Shown: positions 8,653 to 24,135, counted from the stretch's first letter. The stretch: DNA of 64,000 nucleotides from Brevibacterium atlanticum (GCF_011617245.1 NZ_CP050152.1:1364001-1428000); one strand, 5' to 3'. The notes: a model not told the origin generated them from the letters alone. A program made the numbers and translations.

Positions 8653-9675
8653 ATGATGTCAGGAATGAAAGCAGCAGTCGTCGAGGACTTCGGCAAGGAC
8701 CTCACCGTCGGAGACAACGCGATCCCGGAACCCGGTCCCGGTCAGGCCCTCGTCAAACTCATCGCCTCGGGAGTCTGTCACACCGATCTCCACGCCGCCC
8801 ACGGCGACTGGCCTGTCAAGCCGAAGATCCCACTCATCCCCGGACACGAAGGCGTCGGCACCGTAGAGAAAGTCGGTGAGGGCGTCACCGACGTCGAGGT
8901 CGGACAGCTCGTCGGGAATGCCTGGCTGTGGACGGCCTGCGGAACGTGCGAGCACTGCCGCCAGGGCTGGGAGACGCTGTGCGAACAGCAGGTCAACGGC
9001 GGCTATGGAGTCGACGGATCGTTCGGTGAGTACATGCTCGTCGATACGAAGTTCGCCGCCGTGATCCCCGAGGGTGCCGACCCCTACGAGATCGCCCCTG
9101 TGCTGTGTGCGGGAGTCACCGTGTACAAGGGACTCAAGCGCACCGAGGTCAAGCCCGGGCAGTGGGTCGTCATCTCCGGAATCGGCGGACTCGGCCATAT
9201 CGCGGTGCAGTACGCGGTGGCGATGGGTATGCGCGTTGTCGCGGTCGACGTCGCCGACGACAAGCTCGCCCTGGCGAAGAAGCACGGCGCGGAGATCACG
9301 GTCAACGCCTTCGCCGAGGACCCGGCCGAGATCATCCAGGAGAAGGTCGGCGGATCCCACGGCGTCCTCGTCACCGCTGTGCACCCGGCGGCGTTCGGGC
9401 AGGCGATCGGCATGACCCGCCGAGGCGGCACCATCGTCTTCAACGGACTGCCGCCCGGTGACTTCCCGGCTCCGATCTTCGACATCGTCCTCAAGGGACT
9501 GACGATTCGCGGCTCGATCGTCGGCACCCGCCAGGACATGGTCGAAGCGCTGGAGTTCTACGCCGCCGGCAAGATCCACCCGACGTTCTCGAAGCGTCCG
9601 CTAGAGGACATCAACGCGATCTTCGACGAGATGGAGCACGGTAAGATCGACGGCCGCGTCGTCATCGAATACTGA
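8653..9675 (+). CDS. adhP: Zinc-dependent alcohol dehydrogenase
   Basis: 340 residues. There are two in-frame ATGs at 8653 and 8656; AAAGGAG at 8643-8649 gives better spacing to the second, but the difference is one residue. A medium-chain dehydrogenase oxidising ethanol or other primary alcohols with NAD. The catalytic zinc ligands lie in GVCHTDLHAAHGDW and PGHEGVG, and the structural zinc Cys4 in CGTCEHCRQGWETLC. The Rossmann motif is GIGGLGHIAVQYA. Length and order match bacterial AdhP/AdhA. It lies 124 bp after the aldehyde dehydrogenase with its own ribosome-binding site, and palindrome copies lie on both sides. Confidence 0.94.
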   Translation: MMSGMKAAVVEDFGKDLTVGDNAIPEPGPGQALVKLIASGVCHTDLHAAHGDWPVKPKIPLIPGHEGVGTVEKVGEGVTDVEVGQLVGNAWLWTACGTCEHCRQGWETLCEQQVNGGYGVDGSFGEYMLVDTKFAAVIPEGADPYEIAPVLCAGVTVYKGLKRTEVKPGQWVVISGIGGLGHIAVQYAVAMGMRVVAVDVADDKLALAKKHGAEITVNAFAEDPAEIIQEKVGGSHGVLVTAVHPAAFGQAIGMTRRGGTIVFNGLPPGDFPAPIFDIVLKGLTIRGSIVGTRQDMVEALEFYAAGKIHPTFSKRPLEDINAIFDEMEHGKIDGRVVIEY

Positions 9676-9701
9676 CCGCAACCGACCACAGCCTCCCAGA
9701 A

Positions 9702-9757
9702 CTACCTGACGGCGGCCCAGCAACCTCGCGCGAGGTTGCTGGGCCGCCGTCAGGTAG
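9702..9757. repeat. 56-bp perfect palindrome, copy 3
   Basis: Positions 9702-9729 pair perfectly with 9730-9757. The sequence is identical to the inner 56 bp of copy 1 at 5424-5489. It lies 26 bp after the alcohol dehydrogenase stop and just before the rplJ leader, so copies 1 and 3 bracket the whole dehydrogenase cassette. Confidence 0.92.
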
Positions 9758-9770
9758 CAAATGGGGCGGA

Positions 9771-9801
9771 TTGGACTTGTTGAGGTCAGCTTCGTTAGAC
9801 T
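9771..9801 (+). promoter_or_regulatory. Candidate promoter of rplJ-rplL
   Basis: TTGGAC (9771-9776) and TAGACT (9796-9801) are 19 bp apart; an alternative -10, TTAGAC, gives 18 bp. This is the best-matching pair in the 260-bp region upstream of rplJ, implying a leader of about 210 nt. Confidence 0.4.
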
Positions 9802-9809
9802 TGAACCAC

Positions 9810-10020
9810 CCAAGACCGTCGGTCTCTGTGGATCCATCGGAATTCGCCATCGAATCTCGATGCCCGCAGACGAAGACTCCCAGTGAGTGACCCACGCAGG
9901 TGAGCTCGAGATTCTGCTCGATGAGTGCCATGTACTCTTCGTTCAAGCGTTTCACGCCTTCCTGCGTGGAGCGCTTTTTGCGTTGTCGGGGAAGACCGGA
10001 CGACTTATGAAAGGAACACC
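9810..10020 (+). promoter_or_regulatory. rplJ leader (L10 autoregulatory leader type) with attenuator hairpin
   Basis: The roughly 200-nt untranslated region before rplJ has no gene. It ends in a hairpin at 9945-9976: AAGCG pairs with CGCTT and CACGC with GCGTG around a 3x3 internal loop, followed by further T residues (9977-9979), 41 bp before the rplJ ATG. In many bacteria the rplJ leader binds the L10-(L7/L12) complex for feedback control. Assignment to that class is from position and hairpin layout, not from a covariance match. Confidence 0.55.
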
Positions 10021-10554
10021 ATGGCGAGGCCAGACAAGGCAGCCGCAGTCGAGGAGATCAAACAGCAGTTTGAGAACTCCGACGCTGTGTTGCTGACCGA
10101 GTACCGCGGTCTCACCGTCGCGCAGATGAAAGAACTGCGCGTTTCTCTCGGTGAGAACGTCAGCTACGCCGTGGTAAAGAACACGCTGACCAAGATTGCA
10201 GCCAAGGAAGCCGGGATCACCGGTCTCGATGAGCACCTCAACGGGCCCACCGCGATCGCGTTCGTCAACGGCGAACCCCCTGAGGCTGCCAAGGCTCTGC
10301 GTAACTTTGCCAAGGCGAACGACAAGCTCGTGGTGAAGGGCGGCTACTTCGATGGAGCCGCACTCAGCCCCGAGCAGGTCAACCAGCTCGCCGACCTCGA
10401 ATCCCGCGAAGTGCTGCTTGCAAAGGCAGCCGGTGCCATGAAGGCAAGCCTCCACCAGGCGGCTTACCTCTTCACCGCTCCGCTGGTCAAGGCCGCGCGC
10501 ACTGTCGATGCCCTCCGCGAGAAGCAGGACGACGCTCCTGCTTCCGACGCCTGA
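10021..10554 (+). CDS. rplJ: 50S ribosomal protein L10
   Basis: 177 residues from ATG 10021, with AAAGGA 7 nt upstream. The open frame continues upstream to 9925 inside the leader, but that stretch is not L10-like. L10 (uL10) is the base of the ribosomal stalk: the N-terminal domain ([34 protein letters not shown]) binds 23S rRNA beside L11, and the C-terminal helix carries L7/L12 dimers. It is followed by rplL after 60 bp. The pair is cut off from rplKA by the dehydrogenase cassette. Confidence 0.97.
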   Translation: MARPDKAAAVEEIKQQFENSDAVLLTEYRGLTVAQMKELRVSLGENVSYAVVKNTLTKIAAKEAGITGLDEHLNGPTAIAFVNGEPPEAAKALRNFAKANDKLVVKGGYFDGAALSPEQVNQLADLESREVLLAKAAGAMKASLHQAAYLFTAPLVKAARTVDALREKQDDAPASDA

Positions 10555-10614
10555 GCATCACCCCCAACCAAACCCGGTCACCTGAGGTGACCAAAACAGG
10601 AAGGACTAGCCACC

Positions 10615-11001
10615 ATGGCTAAGCTCACCACCGACGAGCTCATCGAAGCTTTCAAGGAGCTCACCCTCATCGAACTCTCCGAGTTCGTCAAGAAGTTCGA
10701 AGAGGAATTCGACGTTGAGGCTGCCGCTCCGGCCGCCGTTGCCGCCGCTCCTGCAGCCGGTGGCGGAGACGCCGCTCCCGCCGAAGAGCAGACCGAATTC
10801 GACGTCATCCTCGAATCGGCCGGCGAGAAGAAGGTTCCCGTCATCAAGGAAGTTCGTGGACTCACCTCCCTCGGACTCAAGGAAGCCAAGGACCTCGTCG
10901 ACGGAGCCCCCAAGCCCGTCCTCGAAGGCGCTTCGAAGGAAGACGCCGAGAAGGCCAAGGAAACCCTCGAGGCTGCCGGCGCCACCGTCACCCTCAAGTG
11001 A
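10615..11001 (+). CDS. rplL: 50S ribosomal protein L7/L12
   Basis: 128 residues, full length. The N-terminal dimerisation domain ([20 protein letters not shown]) is joined by an Ala/Pro/Gly hinge (about 38-55) to the C-terminal factor-binding domain. The latter holds the conserved [20 protein letters not shown] and [11 protein letters not shown] segments that contact elongation factors. Two hairpins follow directly (11008-11068), closing the operon. Confidence 0.98.
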   Translation: MAKLTTDELIEAFKELTLIELSEFVKKFEEEFDVEAAAPAAVAAAPAAGGGDAAPAEEQTEFDVILESAGEKKVPVIKEVRGLTSLGLKEAKDLVDGAPKPVLEGASKEDAEKAKETLEAAGATVTLK

Positions 11002-11007
11002 TTCCGC

Positions 11008-11030
11008 AGGCAGCGGCCTGACCGCTGCCT
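11008..11030 (+). terminator. Short hairpin after rplL
   Basis: AGGCAGCGG (11008-11016) pairs with CCGCTGCCT (11022-11030) around a 5-nt loop, 6 bp after the rplL stop. It is followed 7 bp later by a second, stronger hairpin. Confidence 0.6.
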
Positions 11031-11037
11031 GAATCGA

Positions 11038-11068
11038 CGAACCCCGCAGCACAGTGCTGCGGGGTTCG
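11038..11068 (+). terminator. Strong hairpin terminator of the rplJL operon
   Basis: CGAACCCCGCAGCAC (11038-11052) is fully complementary to GTGCTGCGGGGTTCG (11054-11068); in the RNA the innermost pairs would open into a small loop. There is no long U tract. Confidence 0.8.
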
Positions 11069-11183
11069 TCGCATCTGATACGGAGGGCTCGACGCCGCCG
11101 CGTGCAGAGCCTCGGTGGGGATGTGGCAGGACGGCAACATGACCCGGTCCGCGCGTCGATCGGTCCTGCCCTATCCTTGAGGG

Positions 11184-12407
11184 GTGACTGAGACCACCGA
11201 GGCGGAGCTGCTGTCGACTCTGCGCGCGCGGATTCGAGATGCTTGGCAGGCCGATCCGGTATTCATCGACCCGATCATCGCTGCGGGACTGACCGACAAT
11301 CAGCGCACCGCGATCGAGAAGGCGTCGCAGACGACCGCGGAGACAGGTCTTTCGCACTTCGTGGCGATCGTTCCCGGCATCGCTCCCGCCGCCGAAGAGG
11401 ACTGGAGCCGTTTCACCTCGGATCTCGCCTATGCGATGCACAAGGACAGCGGGGAGGACCAGACCCTCGTCCTCATCAGCGAAGCCGAGAACGCCGCCCG
11501 CTCCTATGCGTACCTCGTCGGAGACAGCGGACCGGCGATGCCGAAGGCCGCCGACATGCTGGCCCGGTCAGGCAGCGACGACTTCCTGCCGGTCGAACTC
11601 GCCGTTCCGTATCAGCTCGGTGTCCTCGTCGCCGCCGCACGCTCGACGGATCCGCCCGCGCCGCCGGACTTCGACACCCGGGACGTCGGAGACCGCGACG
11701 AGGACTATATCGAAGCCACCGGGCTCGACAACGACAATCCTGACGGACTCGTGTTCGCAGCGACTGCCGCCGCGGCGCTGGGAGTCAGCGTCTGGCTGCT
11801 CCGACGCCGCACGAAGTACTCATGGCGGAAATCCCTGACGACGAGCCCGACCCTCGTCGGAGGCGGGTCGTTGGAGAGGAAGGCGCAGAAGGCGCTCGAA
11901 CCGCTGCCCGAACCCATCGATGACGAGTCCTGGGACGTCTACGACCGTGGTCGACGCGTCCAAGAAGCGCTGAGTACTCTGCTGACCGATCACCCCGATT
12001 GGGCTGAGGACCGGGACTTCTCCCATCGTCACGCCGTCAACGTCCTCGTCACCACCGCCCGCTGGGTGCGCGCACGACTGCACGGATCGGCCTCGGCAGA
12101 CCAGGAACCGCGCTTCTGCTTCCTCTTCCCGCACCACCGGACAGGCGTCGAGGAGTTCGTGCTGCGGCAACCGGGAACGACGCTGACCGTCGATCTCTGT
12201 GCGGACTGCCGGAACGAGATCGATGCCGGAGGCGAACCGGAACGGCTGATGGTGCCCAAGCGTCGCGGCTCGCGCAGACCTGTGCCGTACTTCCGGCGCT
12301 CCGACGCCTACGCTCAGTCCGGCTTCGGGAGCTTCCAACCTCTCGAGGACGCGCTGCTGGACAGCCGCACCAGCCCCGAGGCGACCTCCACGGGAGGTCG
12401 CCGATGA
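11184..12407 (+). CDS. Unknown membrane protein A of a three-gene paralogous operon (TPM-like N-terminal domain)
   Basis: 407 residues from GTG 11184. The N-terminal domain (about 1-165) carries ADPVFID (23-29) followed by a predicted alpha/beta stretch with FVAIVPG and TLVLISEAE. This arrangement resembles TPM-type domains and recurs in the next two genes. One transmembrane helix lies at about 189-207, followed by RRR, which suggests that the N-terminal domain is outside and the C-terminal part (about 210-407) inside. The C-terminal part has a putative metal site: Cys312 and His317/His318 in CFLFPHH, and Cys339-x2-Cys342 in LCADCR. The stop overlaps the next start by 4 bp (ATGA). Function unknown. 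Confidence 0.75.
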   Translation: MTETTEAELLSTLRARIRDAWQADPVFIDPIIAAGLTDNQRTAIEKASQTTAETGLSHFVAIVPGIAPAAEEDWSRFTSDLAYAMHKDSGEDQTLVLISEAENAARSYAYLVGDSGPAMPKAADMLARSGSDDFLPVELAVPYQLGVLVAAARSTDPPAPPDFDTRDVGDRDEDYIEATGLDNDNPDGLVFAATAAAALGVSVWLLRRRTKYSWRKSLTTSPTLVGGGSLERKAQKALEPLPEPIDDESWDVYDRGRRVQEALSTLLTDHPDWAEDRDFSHRHAVNVLVTTARWVRARLHGSASADQEPRFCFLFPHHRTGVEEFVLRQPGTTLTVDLCADCRNEIDAGGEPERLMVPKRRGSRRPVPYFRRSDAYAQSGFGSFQPLEDALLDSRTSPEATSTGGRR

Positions 12408-13201
12408 CTGCACAGGGACCCTCGAGGCTGAAGTGGATCGCGGCGATCATCATCGTCGGAGTGATGGCCGTGGGCGCGGCGCTGCTGAGTGCCAACCGGT
12501 TCGATGCCGCGAGAGCCGAACGGATTGCCGCCGAGGAGAGCGACGAGATCGTCGTCGACTCGATCTACTCTGACCGGATCGAGGGCCAGTACGATCCCGA
12601 CTACGACCGGACCCGCTACCAGGACATCGCCCGCTCCTTCGCCGATGATCCCATCCACATCGACGAGTACCGCGCCTTCGACGTCGACGACGCGAGTCTT
12701 GACGCGGTCCGCGAGACAGTGGACGACCTCGACGTGCCGATCTACGTGGCGATACTGTCGGACTCCGACCTCGACGACGCCGACGGAGAGACCGACCTGC
12801 TGGCGGCGAGGATCGCCAGAGAGCTGCCCGACGAGGCGGCCACCGTCCTCGTCGTCGGTGAGGTCTCCGAGGGCATCGGTGACCGTGGAGCGGTCCGCCG
12901 CCTCACCGACATGCCCGAAACCGACGCCGACGACGACGCATCCGAGACCGCGCTGCGTTATGCGCAGGCTCTCACCGCCGTCGACGTCGAGGATCCGGCG
13001 GAAAGCTATTCGCGCACGATCGACGACGATGGTCAGCCGGTCATCGTCAACGAGGACACCGCTCGGGATCCACGGGAGCTCGCCTACCCGATCGGCGGGG
13101 CCGTGACCGGAGCGATCTTCGGTGTCATCATCGGCGGCGGCCTCGGCGTCGGGGGAGTGCTCGTCATCAGACAGCTGCGGAAGAGGAACGGACACAGATG
13201 A
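12404..13201 (+). CDS. Unknown membrane protein B of the three-gene paralogous operon
   Basis: 265 residues, translationally coupled at both ends by ATGA overlaps. A transmembrane helix lies near the N-terminus (about 7-26) and a second, Gly-rich one near the C-terminus (about 228-255), followed by RQLRKRNGHR. The central domain is therefore probably extracytoplasmic. It is highly acidic and contains ADDPIHID (80-87) and a VPIYVAIL strand plus AATVLVVG, aligning with the N-terminal domains of the neighbouring proteins A and C. It lacks the Cys/His C-terminal module they have. The fold is inferred to be TPM-like; no catalytic residues can be named. It may be the membrane partner that pairs with A and C. 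Confidence 0.75.
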   Translation: MTAQGPSRLKWIAAIIIVGVMAVGAALLSANRFDAARAERIAAEESDEIVVDSIYSDRIEGQYDPDYDRTRYQDIARSFADDPIHIDEYRAFDVDDASLDAVRETVDDLDVPIYVAILSDSDLDDADGETDLLAARIARELPDEAATVLVVGEVSEGIGDRGAVRRLTDMPETDADDDASETALRYAQALTAVDVEDPAESYSRTIDDDGQPVIVNEDTARDPRELAYPIGGAVTGAIFGVIIGGGLGVGGVLVIRQLRKRNGHR

Positions 13202-14400
13202 GTGCAGATGCCCAGCAGATCGCCGAGGCGCTCGAGGACGATCCCTTCCACATCGATTCGTCTGTCGCCGGCTCCCTCAATGCCGAACTGCTCGATCAGG
13301 CCCGGCAGACAACTCAGGGGCTCGACTTCGAGGTCTTCGTCATCGCCGTCGACGAGGATTCCCTCGATGCGGATCTGCTCGAGCAGATCAAGGTCCTCCA
13401 CGGCGGAGACGGTGCGTTCATCATGATCAACGGCGATTCGGAGATCGCTGTGGATGTGCGCTTCGAATCCGATCATGATCAGTACGTGCAGGTGACGGAT
13501 CAGCTCTCGATCGCCCGCGAGTCGTGGAACGTCAGCACACCCTCGGTGACGAAGCTCAACACCCTCCTCGATCTCTATGCCCACCCGCAGGCCCGCACCG
13601 AGGCGGAGTCCTCGACCGGGCAGGAGGCGCCCGGCAGCGAGGTCGCGACCGTGGACGGATCGAACTCCTTCCCGACGCTCTTCCTCGGCGGCGCGATCCT
13701 CGTGCTCGCGCTCGTCATCGGTGCCGTGTGGCTGACGAGGAGTCGTCGGCAGCGCGCTGCGGCCCTGCGGACCAGGAGGCAGTTCGAACTCCCTGCTCGA
13801 CTGCTCGATCGGGTCGACACACTGCAGAGGACGTCCTTGCGCGAGTCGATCAGCTCCGAGACCACGGAGCTCGCCGCACGGATCGAGAGTCTGCAGACGC
13901 AGAACCTCGGGCCAGATGACGCGGGACGGGTCGAGCGCAGCCTCGACGCCTACGCGATCGCCCGTCGCATCGTCGACGACGAGGACTCCGAACGCATCGA
14001 CCTCGCCGGAGCGATGGTACTGCTGCGTGAGGCAGGACGTGAGATCGCCGAGGTGAGTCTGCACAGGCGCAGTCGGCGCGGAACCCGGGCGGCGGAGTCG
14101 TCCCGCTCCACCGGTGCCCTGCCGCAGAGCCTCTGCACGGTCAACCCGCTCCACGGCGAAGCGACCTCGCTGCAGCAGGTGATCACCTCGGCGGCGGAGA
14201 GCGGGAAACGGCGCAGCGTTCGTGTGCCCGTATGCGCGGACTGCCGAGACGATCTCGCCGACGGCCGCACGCTGCAATGGATCTACGACGGCGATCGCCC
14301 CTACGTCGACGTCGACAGCGTCTGGTCGCAGACCCTCTTCGGTGCGATCGGTCGAGATCTCGTCACCGCCCTGCACAAGAACGCCGACGATCCGAGCTGA
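13198..14400 (+). CDS. Unknown membrane protein C of the three-gene paralogous operon (TPM-like, Cys/His C-terminus)
   Basis: 400 residues, start overlapping the previous stop by 4 bp. The N-terminal domain has EDDPFHID (13-20) and the FEVFVIAV strand, homologous in layout to proteins A and B. One transmembrane helix lies at about 161-180 followed by RSRRQR. A long, charged, helix-rich region (about 190-300, possibly coiled coil) leads to a C-terminal module with Cys313 and His319 in LCTVNPLHGEA and Cys346-x2-Cys349 in VCADCRDDL. These four residues match the spacing in protein A and suggest a small zinc site. Domain order is the same as in A, so A and C are likely ancient duplicates. Function unknown. 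Confidence 0.75.
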   Translation: MSADAQQIAEALEDDPFHIDSSVAGSLNAELLDQARQTTQGLDFEVFVIAVDEDSLDADLLEQIKVLHGGDGAFIMINGDSEIAVDVRFESDHDQYVQVTDQLSIARESWNVSTPSVTKLNTLLDLYAHPQARTEAESSTGQEAPGSEVATVDGSNSFPTLFLGGAILVLALVIGAVWLTRSRRQRAAALRTRRQFELPARLLDRVDTLQRTSLRESISSETTELAARIESLQTQNLGPDDAGRVERSLDAYAIARRIVDDEDSERIDLAGAMVLLREAGREIAEVSLHRRSRRGTRAAESSRSTGALPQSLCTVNPLHGEATSLQQVITSAAESGKRRSVRVPVCADCRDDLADGRTLQWIYDGDRPYVDVDSVWSQTLFGAIGRDLVTALHKNADDPS

Positions 14401-14479
14401 GCGCGCGGATCAGGACACACTGATCAGGACATACGGCTGGGAACAGCCGGGTGACCACTAGCGACTGTGAACAGCCGGA

Positions 14480-15292
14480 TCAGAACAGCCGGACCTCGCG
14501 CGGGATGCTCCGATCAGGCGAACCCGGCACCGCACGCGTCGGCAGCGCGACGTCGCCCTCGTCCTGCCGCATACGGAGCCCATCGATGTCCTCGAGCTGG
14601 CGGCGGACGAACGCGCGGTCGACCGGAACTCCGTGCCCGGGTACGAAGACCTCCGCCTCGGTGAAGGACAGGAGTGTGCGGAGACTGTCGGCCCAATGGC
14701 TCAGTGCGGCGTCGGGCCCGGCCTGCGGAGGAGCGCCCTCTTCGATGAGGTCTCCGGCGAAGACGATGCCCGCCTCAGGGAGCCGAACGACGAGATCGGC
14801 CGTGGAGTGACCTCCGAGCACGTGGAACTCCACAGCACAGTCGCCGAGGTCGAGGCTGCCGACGTCTCCCGGTGTCTCGTCGACAGGGGAGACAGGGACG
14901 ACGAGGGCGCCCGGATCCTCGGGCAGCTGGGCGAGCCACCGGGCCGAGGCCCCATCGCCGAGGTCCTCACCGCTGCGCACCTCGTCGAGAGCGATCCATG
15001 CCGTCGCCTCCTGGTCGGCGGAGAAGGACGACGAGGCATGCACAGTCTCAACTCCGGCGGCGAGCAGGGCTGCGGCACCGAAGAAATGGTCCCAATGATC
15101 ATGGGTGAGAACCAGGTCGACGGGCGGCACGATTCCGTGCTCATGCTCGCTGAGTGCGGCGACTCGGTCGATGAGATGGCGGGCCGCGGCAGGCCCGGGG
15201 CCGGCGTCGACGATGAGGCAGCGCTCCTCGCCGATGACGAGCCCGCAGCTGACCCCGGCCGGATCGAGACTGATGACATGCACACTGACCAT
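14480..15292 (-). CDS. Metallo-beta-lactamase-fold hydrolase
   Basis: 270 residues from ATG at 15292. The metal-binding signature THDHWDH (H-x-H-x-D-H) occurs after the VDLVLTHD strand, with further conserved features LGGHSTADLVV, the bridging Asp in FAGDLIEEG and a late His in VPGHG. This is the glyoxalase-II/MBL superfamily, covering thioesterases, lactonases and phosphodiesterases; the substrate cannot be assigned. The N-terminus MVSVHVISLDPAGVSCGLV is a normal first strand with no signal peptide, so it is cytoplasmic. It is divergently transcribed from the GNAT gene with 73 bp between starts, and its 3' end converges on the paralogous membrane operon. Confidence 0.88.
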   Translation of the reverse strand: MVSVHVISLDPAGVSCGLVIGEERCLIVDAGPGPAAARHLIDRVAALSEHEHGIVPPVDLVLTHDHWDHFFGAAALLAAGVETVHASSSFSADQEATAWIALDEVRSGEDLGDGASARWLAQLPEDPGALVVPVSPVDETPGDVGSLDLGDCAVEFHVLGGHSTADLVVRLPEAGIVFAGDLIEEGAPPQAGPDAALSHWADSLRTLLSFTEAEVFVPGHGVPVDRAFVRRQLEDIDGLRMRQDEGDVALPTRAVPGSPDRSIPREVRLF

Positions 15293-15365
15293 GGTCGAAG
15301 TCTAGAATGGCGACAGGCGGCCAATCCACCGATGAGCCTGCCGACGGCGACGATGGAGTGCACAG

Positions 15366-16460
15366 ATGGACATCACGAGGATCCGACCCGGGGACCACGA
15401 CGGGGCTGCGATCGAGGCCGTCCTGCCCGAAATCCTCGCCTTCGACACACAGATCAATCATGCTTCGGGACTCGGGGAGGATTTCGATCCGCGGGAAGCC
15501 GAACTGCGCCGTGAGCTGAGTTCGTCGACCGCCTATGAGACTCACACGACGTGGATCGTCCGACTCGGTGGGTCCATAGTGGCCAAAGGCGTGGCATTTC
15601 TGCCTCTGTCCGACAACCGTGACACCGCAGAGCTGTGGTGCGCGGTCCACCCTGCCCACCGAGGTCAGGGGATCGGCGGGCGGCTGCTCACCGTCATGGA
15701 AGAGGAGATGCGGATCGACGGACGCACTCGCTTGACGAGCTATTGCGAGCTTCCGGCGACGGTGCGCGACGCCGCACCTGGACGGGCCCATCTGGCAGCC
15801 CAGATCGGGAAGGGATCCTTGCCGAGCGGACAGCCCGACGTCGCTTTCCTCCACCGGCACGGCTATTCGTTCATCCAACTCGAACGCTGCTCGGTCGCAG
15901 CTGCCGGGGGGGCGGAAGAGCTCAGCGGAGATCCGATCGGCGATGAGGCGGCCGACGGCTACGTCATCGAGACCTGGCAGGGTCCGACGCCCGAACATCG
16001 CCTCGACCAGGTCGCTCTGCTGCACCAGCGGATGTCGACGGATGTGCCGGGAGCCGCGGAGTTCGGCGACGAGGAGGTCTGGGACGCCGATCGGGTCAGA
16101 ACCCTGGACGCAGAACGGACGGCCAGCGCCGAGGTGCTCACCACGTCTCTGGCTCTGCTCGGGCAGACTGCGGCCGGATTCACCGAGGTCGCGCACTCGG
16201 CAGACCGACCGCAGGTCGGTTGGCAGGGGTCGACCATCGTCGCCCGCGAGCACCGAGGGCACCGCCTCGGCGCGCGATTGAAGTTCGCGACCCTCGTCGC
16301 GCTGGGTCGGGAGTCGTCGGTCGAGAGGATCTACACGTGGAATGCGGTCGAGAATTCGTGGATGCTCGCGATCAACGACGCTGTGGGGTTCGAGACCTGG
16401 GCGTGGGTAGGAGTGTGGAGGAAGGTGCTCGAGGCGCCGGGCACGGACGACGGGGCGTGA
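15366..16460 (+). CDS. Two-domain GNAT N-acetyltransferase
   Basis: 364 residues. Two acetyl-CoA-binding cores are visible. The N-terminal one (about 1-175) has AELWCAVHPAHRGQGIGGRL, a full R-G-Q-G-I-G pyrophosphate loop. The C-terminal one (about 190-360) has STIVAREHRGHRLGARLKF and ends in the N-x-x-M/L-x-x-x-N stretch WNAVENSWMLAINDAVGFE. Tandem GNAT proteins of this type acetylate small molecules or antibiotic-like amines, the mycothiol synthase fold being one relative. This gene lacks clear mycothiol synthase features, so the substrate is left open. It is divergent from the MBL hydrolase. The gap to rpoB is 254 bp and contains the rpoB promoter. Confidence 0.85.
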   Translation: MDITRIRPGDHDGAAIEAVLPEILAFDTQINHASGLGEDFDPREAELRRELSSSTAYETHTTWIVRLGGSIVAKGVAFLPLSDNRDTAELWCAVHPAHRGQGIGGRLLTVMEEEMRIDGRTRLTSYCELPATVRDAAPGRAHLAAQIGKGSLPSGQPDVAFLHRHGYSFIQLERCSVAAAGGAEELSGDPIGDEAADGYVIETWQGPTPEHRLDQVALLHQRMSTDVPGAAEFGDEEVWDADRVRTLDAERTASAEVLTTSLALLGQTAAGFTEVAHSADRPQVGWQGSTIVAREHRGHRLGARLKFATLVALGRESSVERIYTWNAVENSWMLAINDAVGFETWAWVGVWRKVLEAPGTDDGA

Positions 16461-16518
16461 CAGTGGCCGCTGGGCCGGAGGCTGCGGCGACCGGGAGACG
16501 AATGCAGGCTTGCAGGAC

Positions 16519-16547
16519 TTGACCCGATGCTATAAGCTTGATATTTG
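16519..16547 (+). promoter_or_regulatory. Candidate rpoBC promoter
   Basis: TTGACC (16519-16524) is a near-perfect -35. TATTTG (16542-16547) is the best -10 at 17-bp spacing. The leader to the rpoB start would be about 160 nt, with no gene in it. Confidence 0.5.
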
Positions 16548-16714
16548 CATCGTTCTGCCTGTGGTGTGCCTTCATATAGCGGGGGGCACGTCATTTCCAC
16601 TCAAGTGAACCACGTCGATGCCGGGAGTCGAAATCCGACACACCTTCGGCTCGGCGAAGCGAAGACGAGTGGGCAGACGACGTATCAGATGGTGAAGCAC
16701 TCGGAAGGAACCAA

Positions 16715-20194
<3,480 letters not shown>

Positions 20195-20262
20195 GGACTT
20201 CCACTTCAACCGACACAACTTTGCGATGAACGAGAAGTTCATCGCCAGGAAAGAGGATTTAC

Positions 20263-24135
<3,873 letters not shown>

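Noticed and set aside
5424..9757. Palindromes as terminal inverted repeats of a composite transposon carrying the dehydrogenases
   Set aside because: Each copy is itself a full palindrome rather than one end. A third copy lies inside, there is no transposase, and no flanking target duplication was evident.
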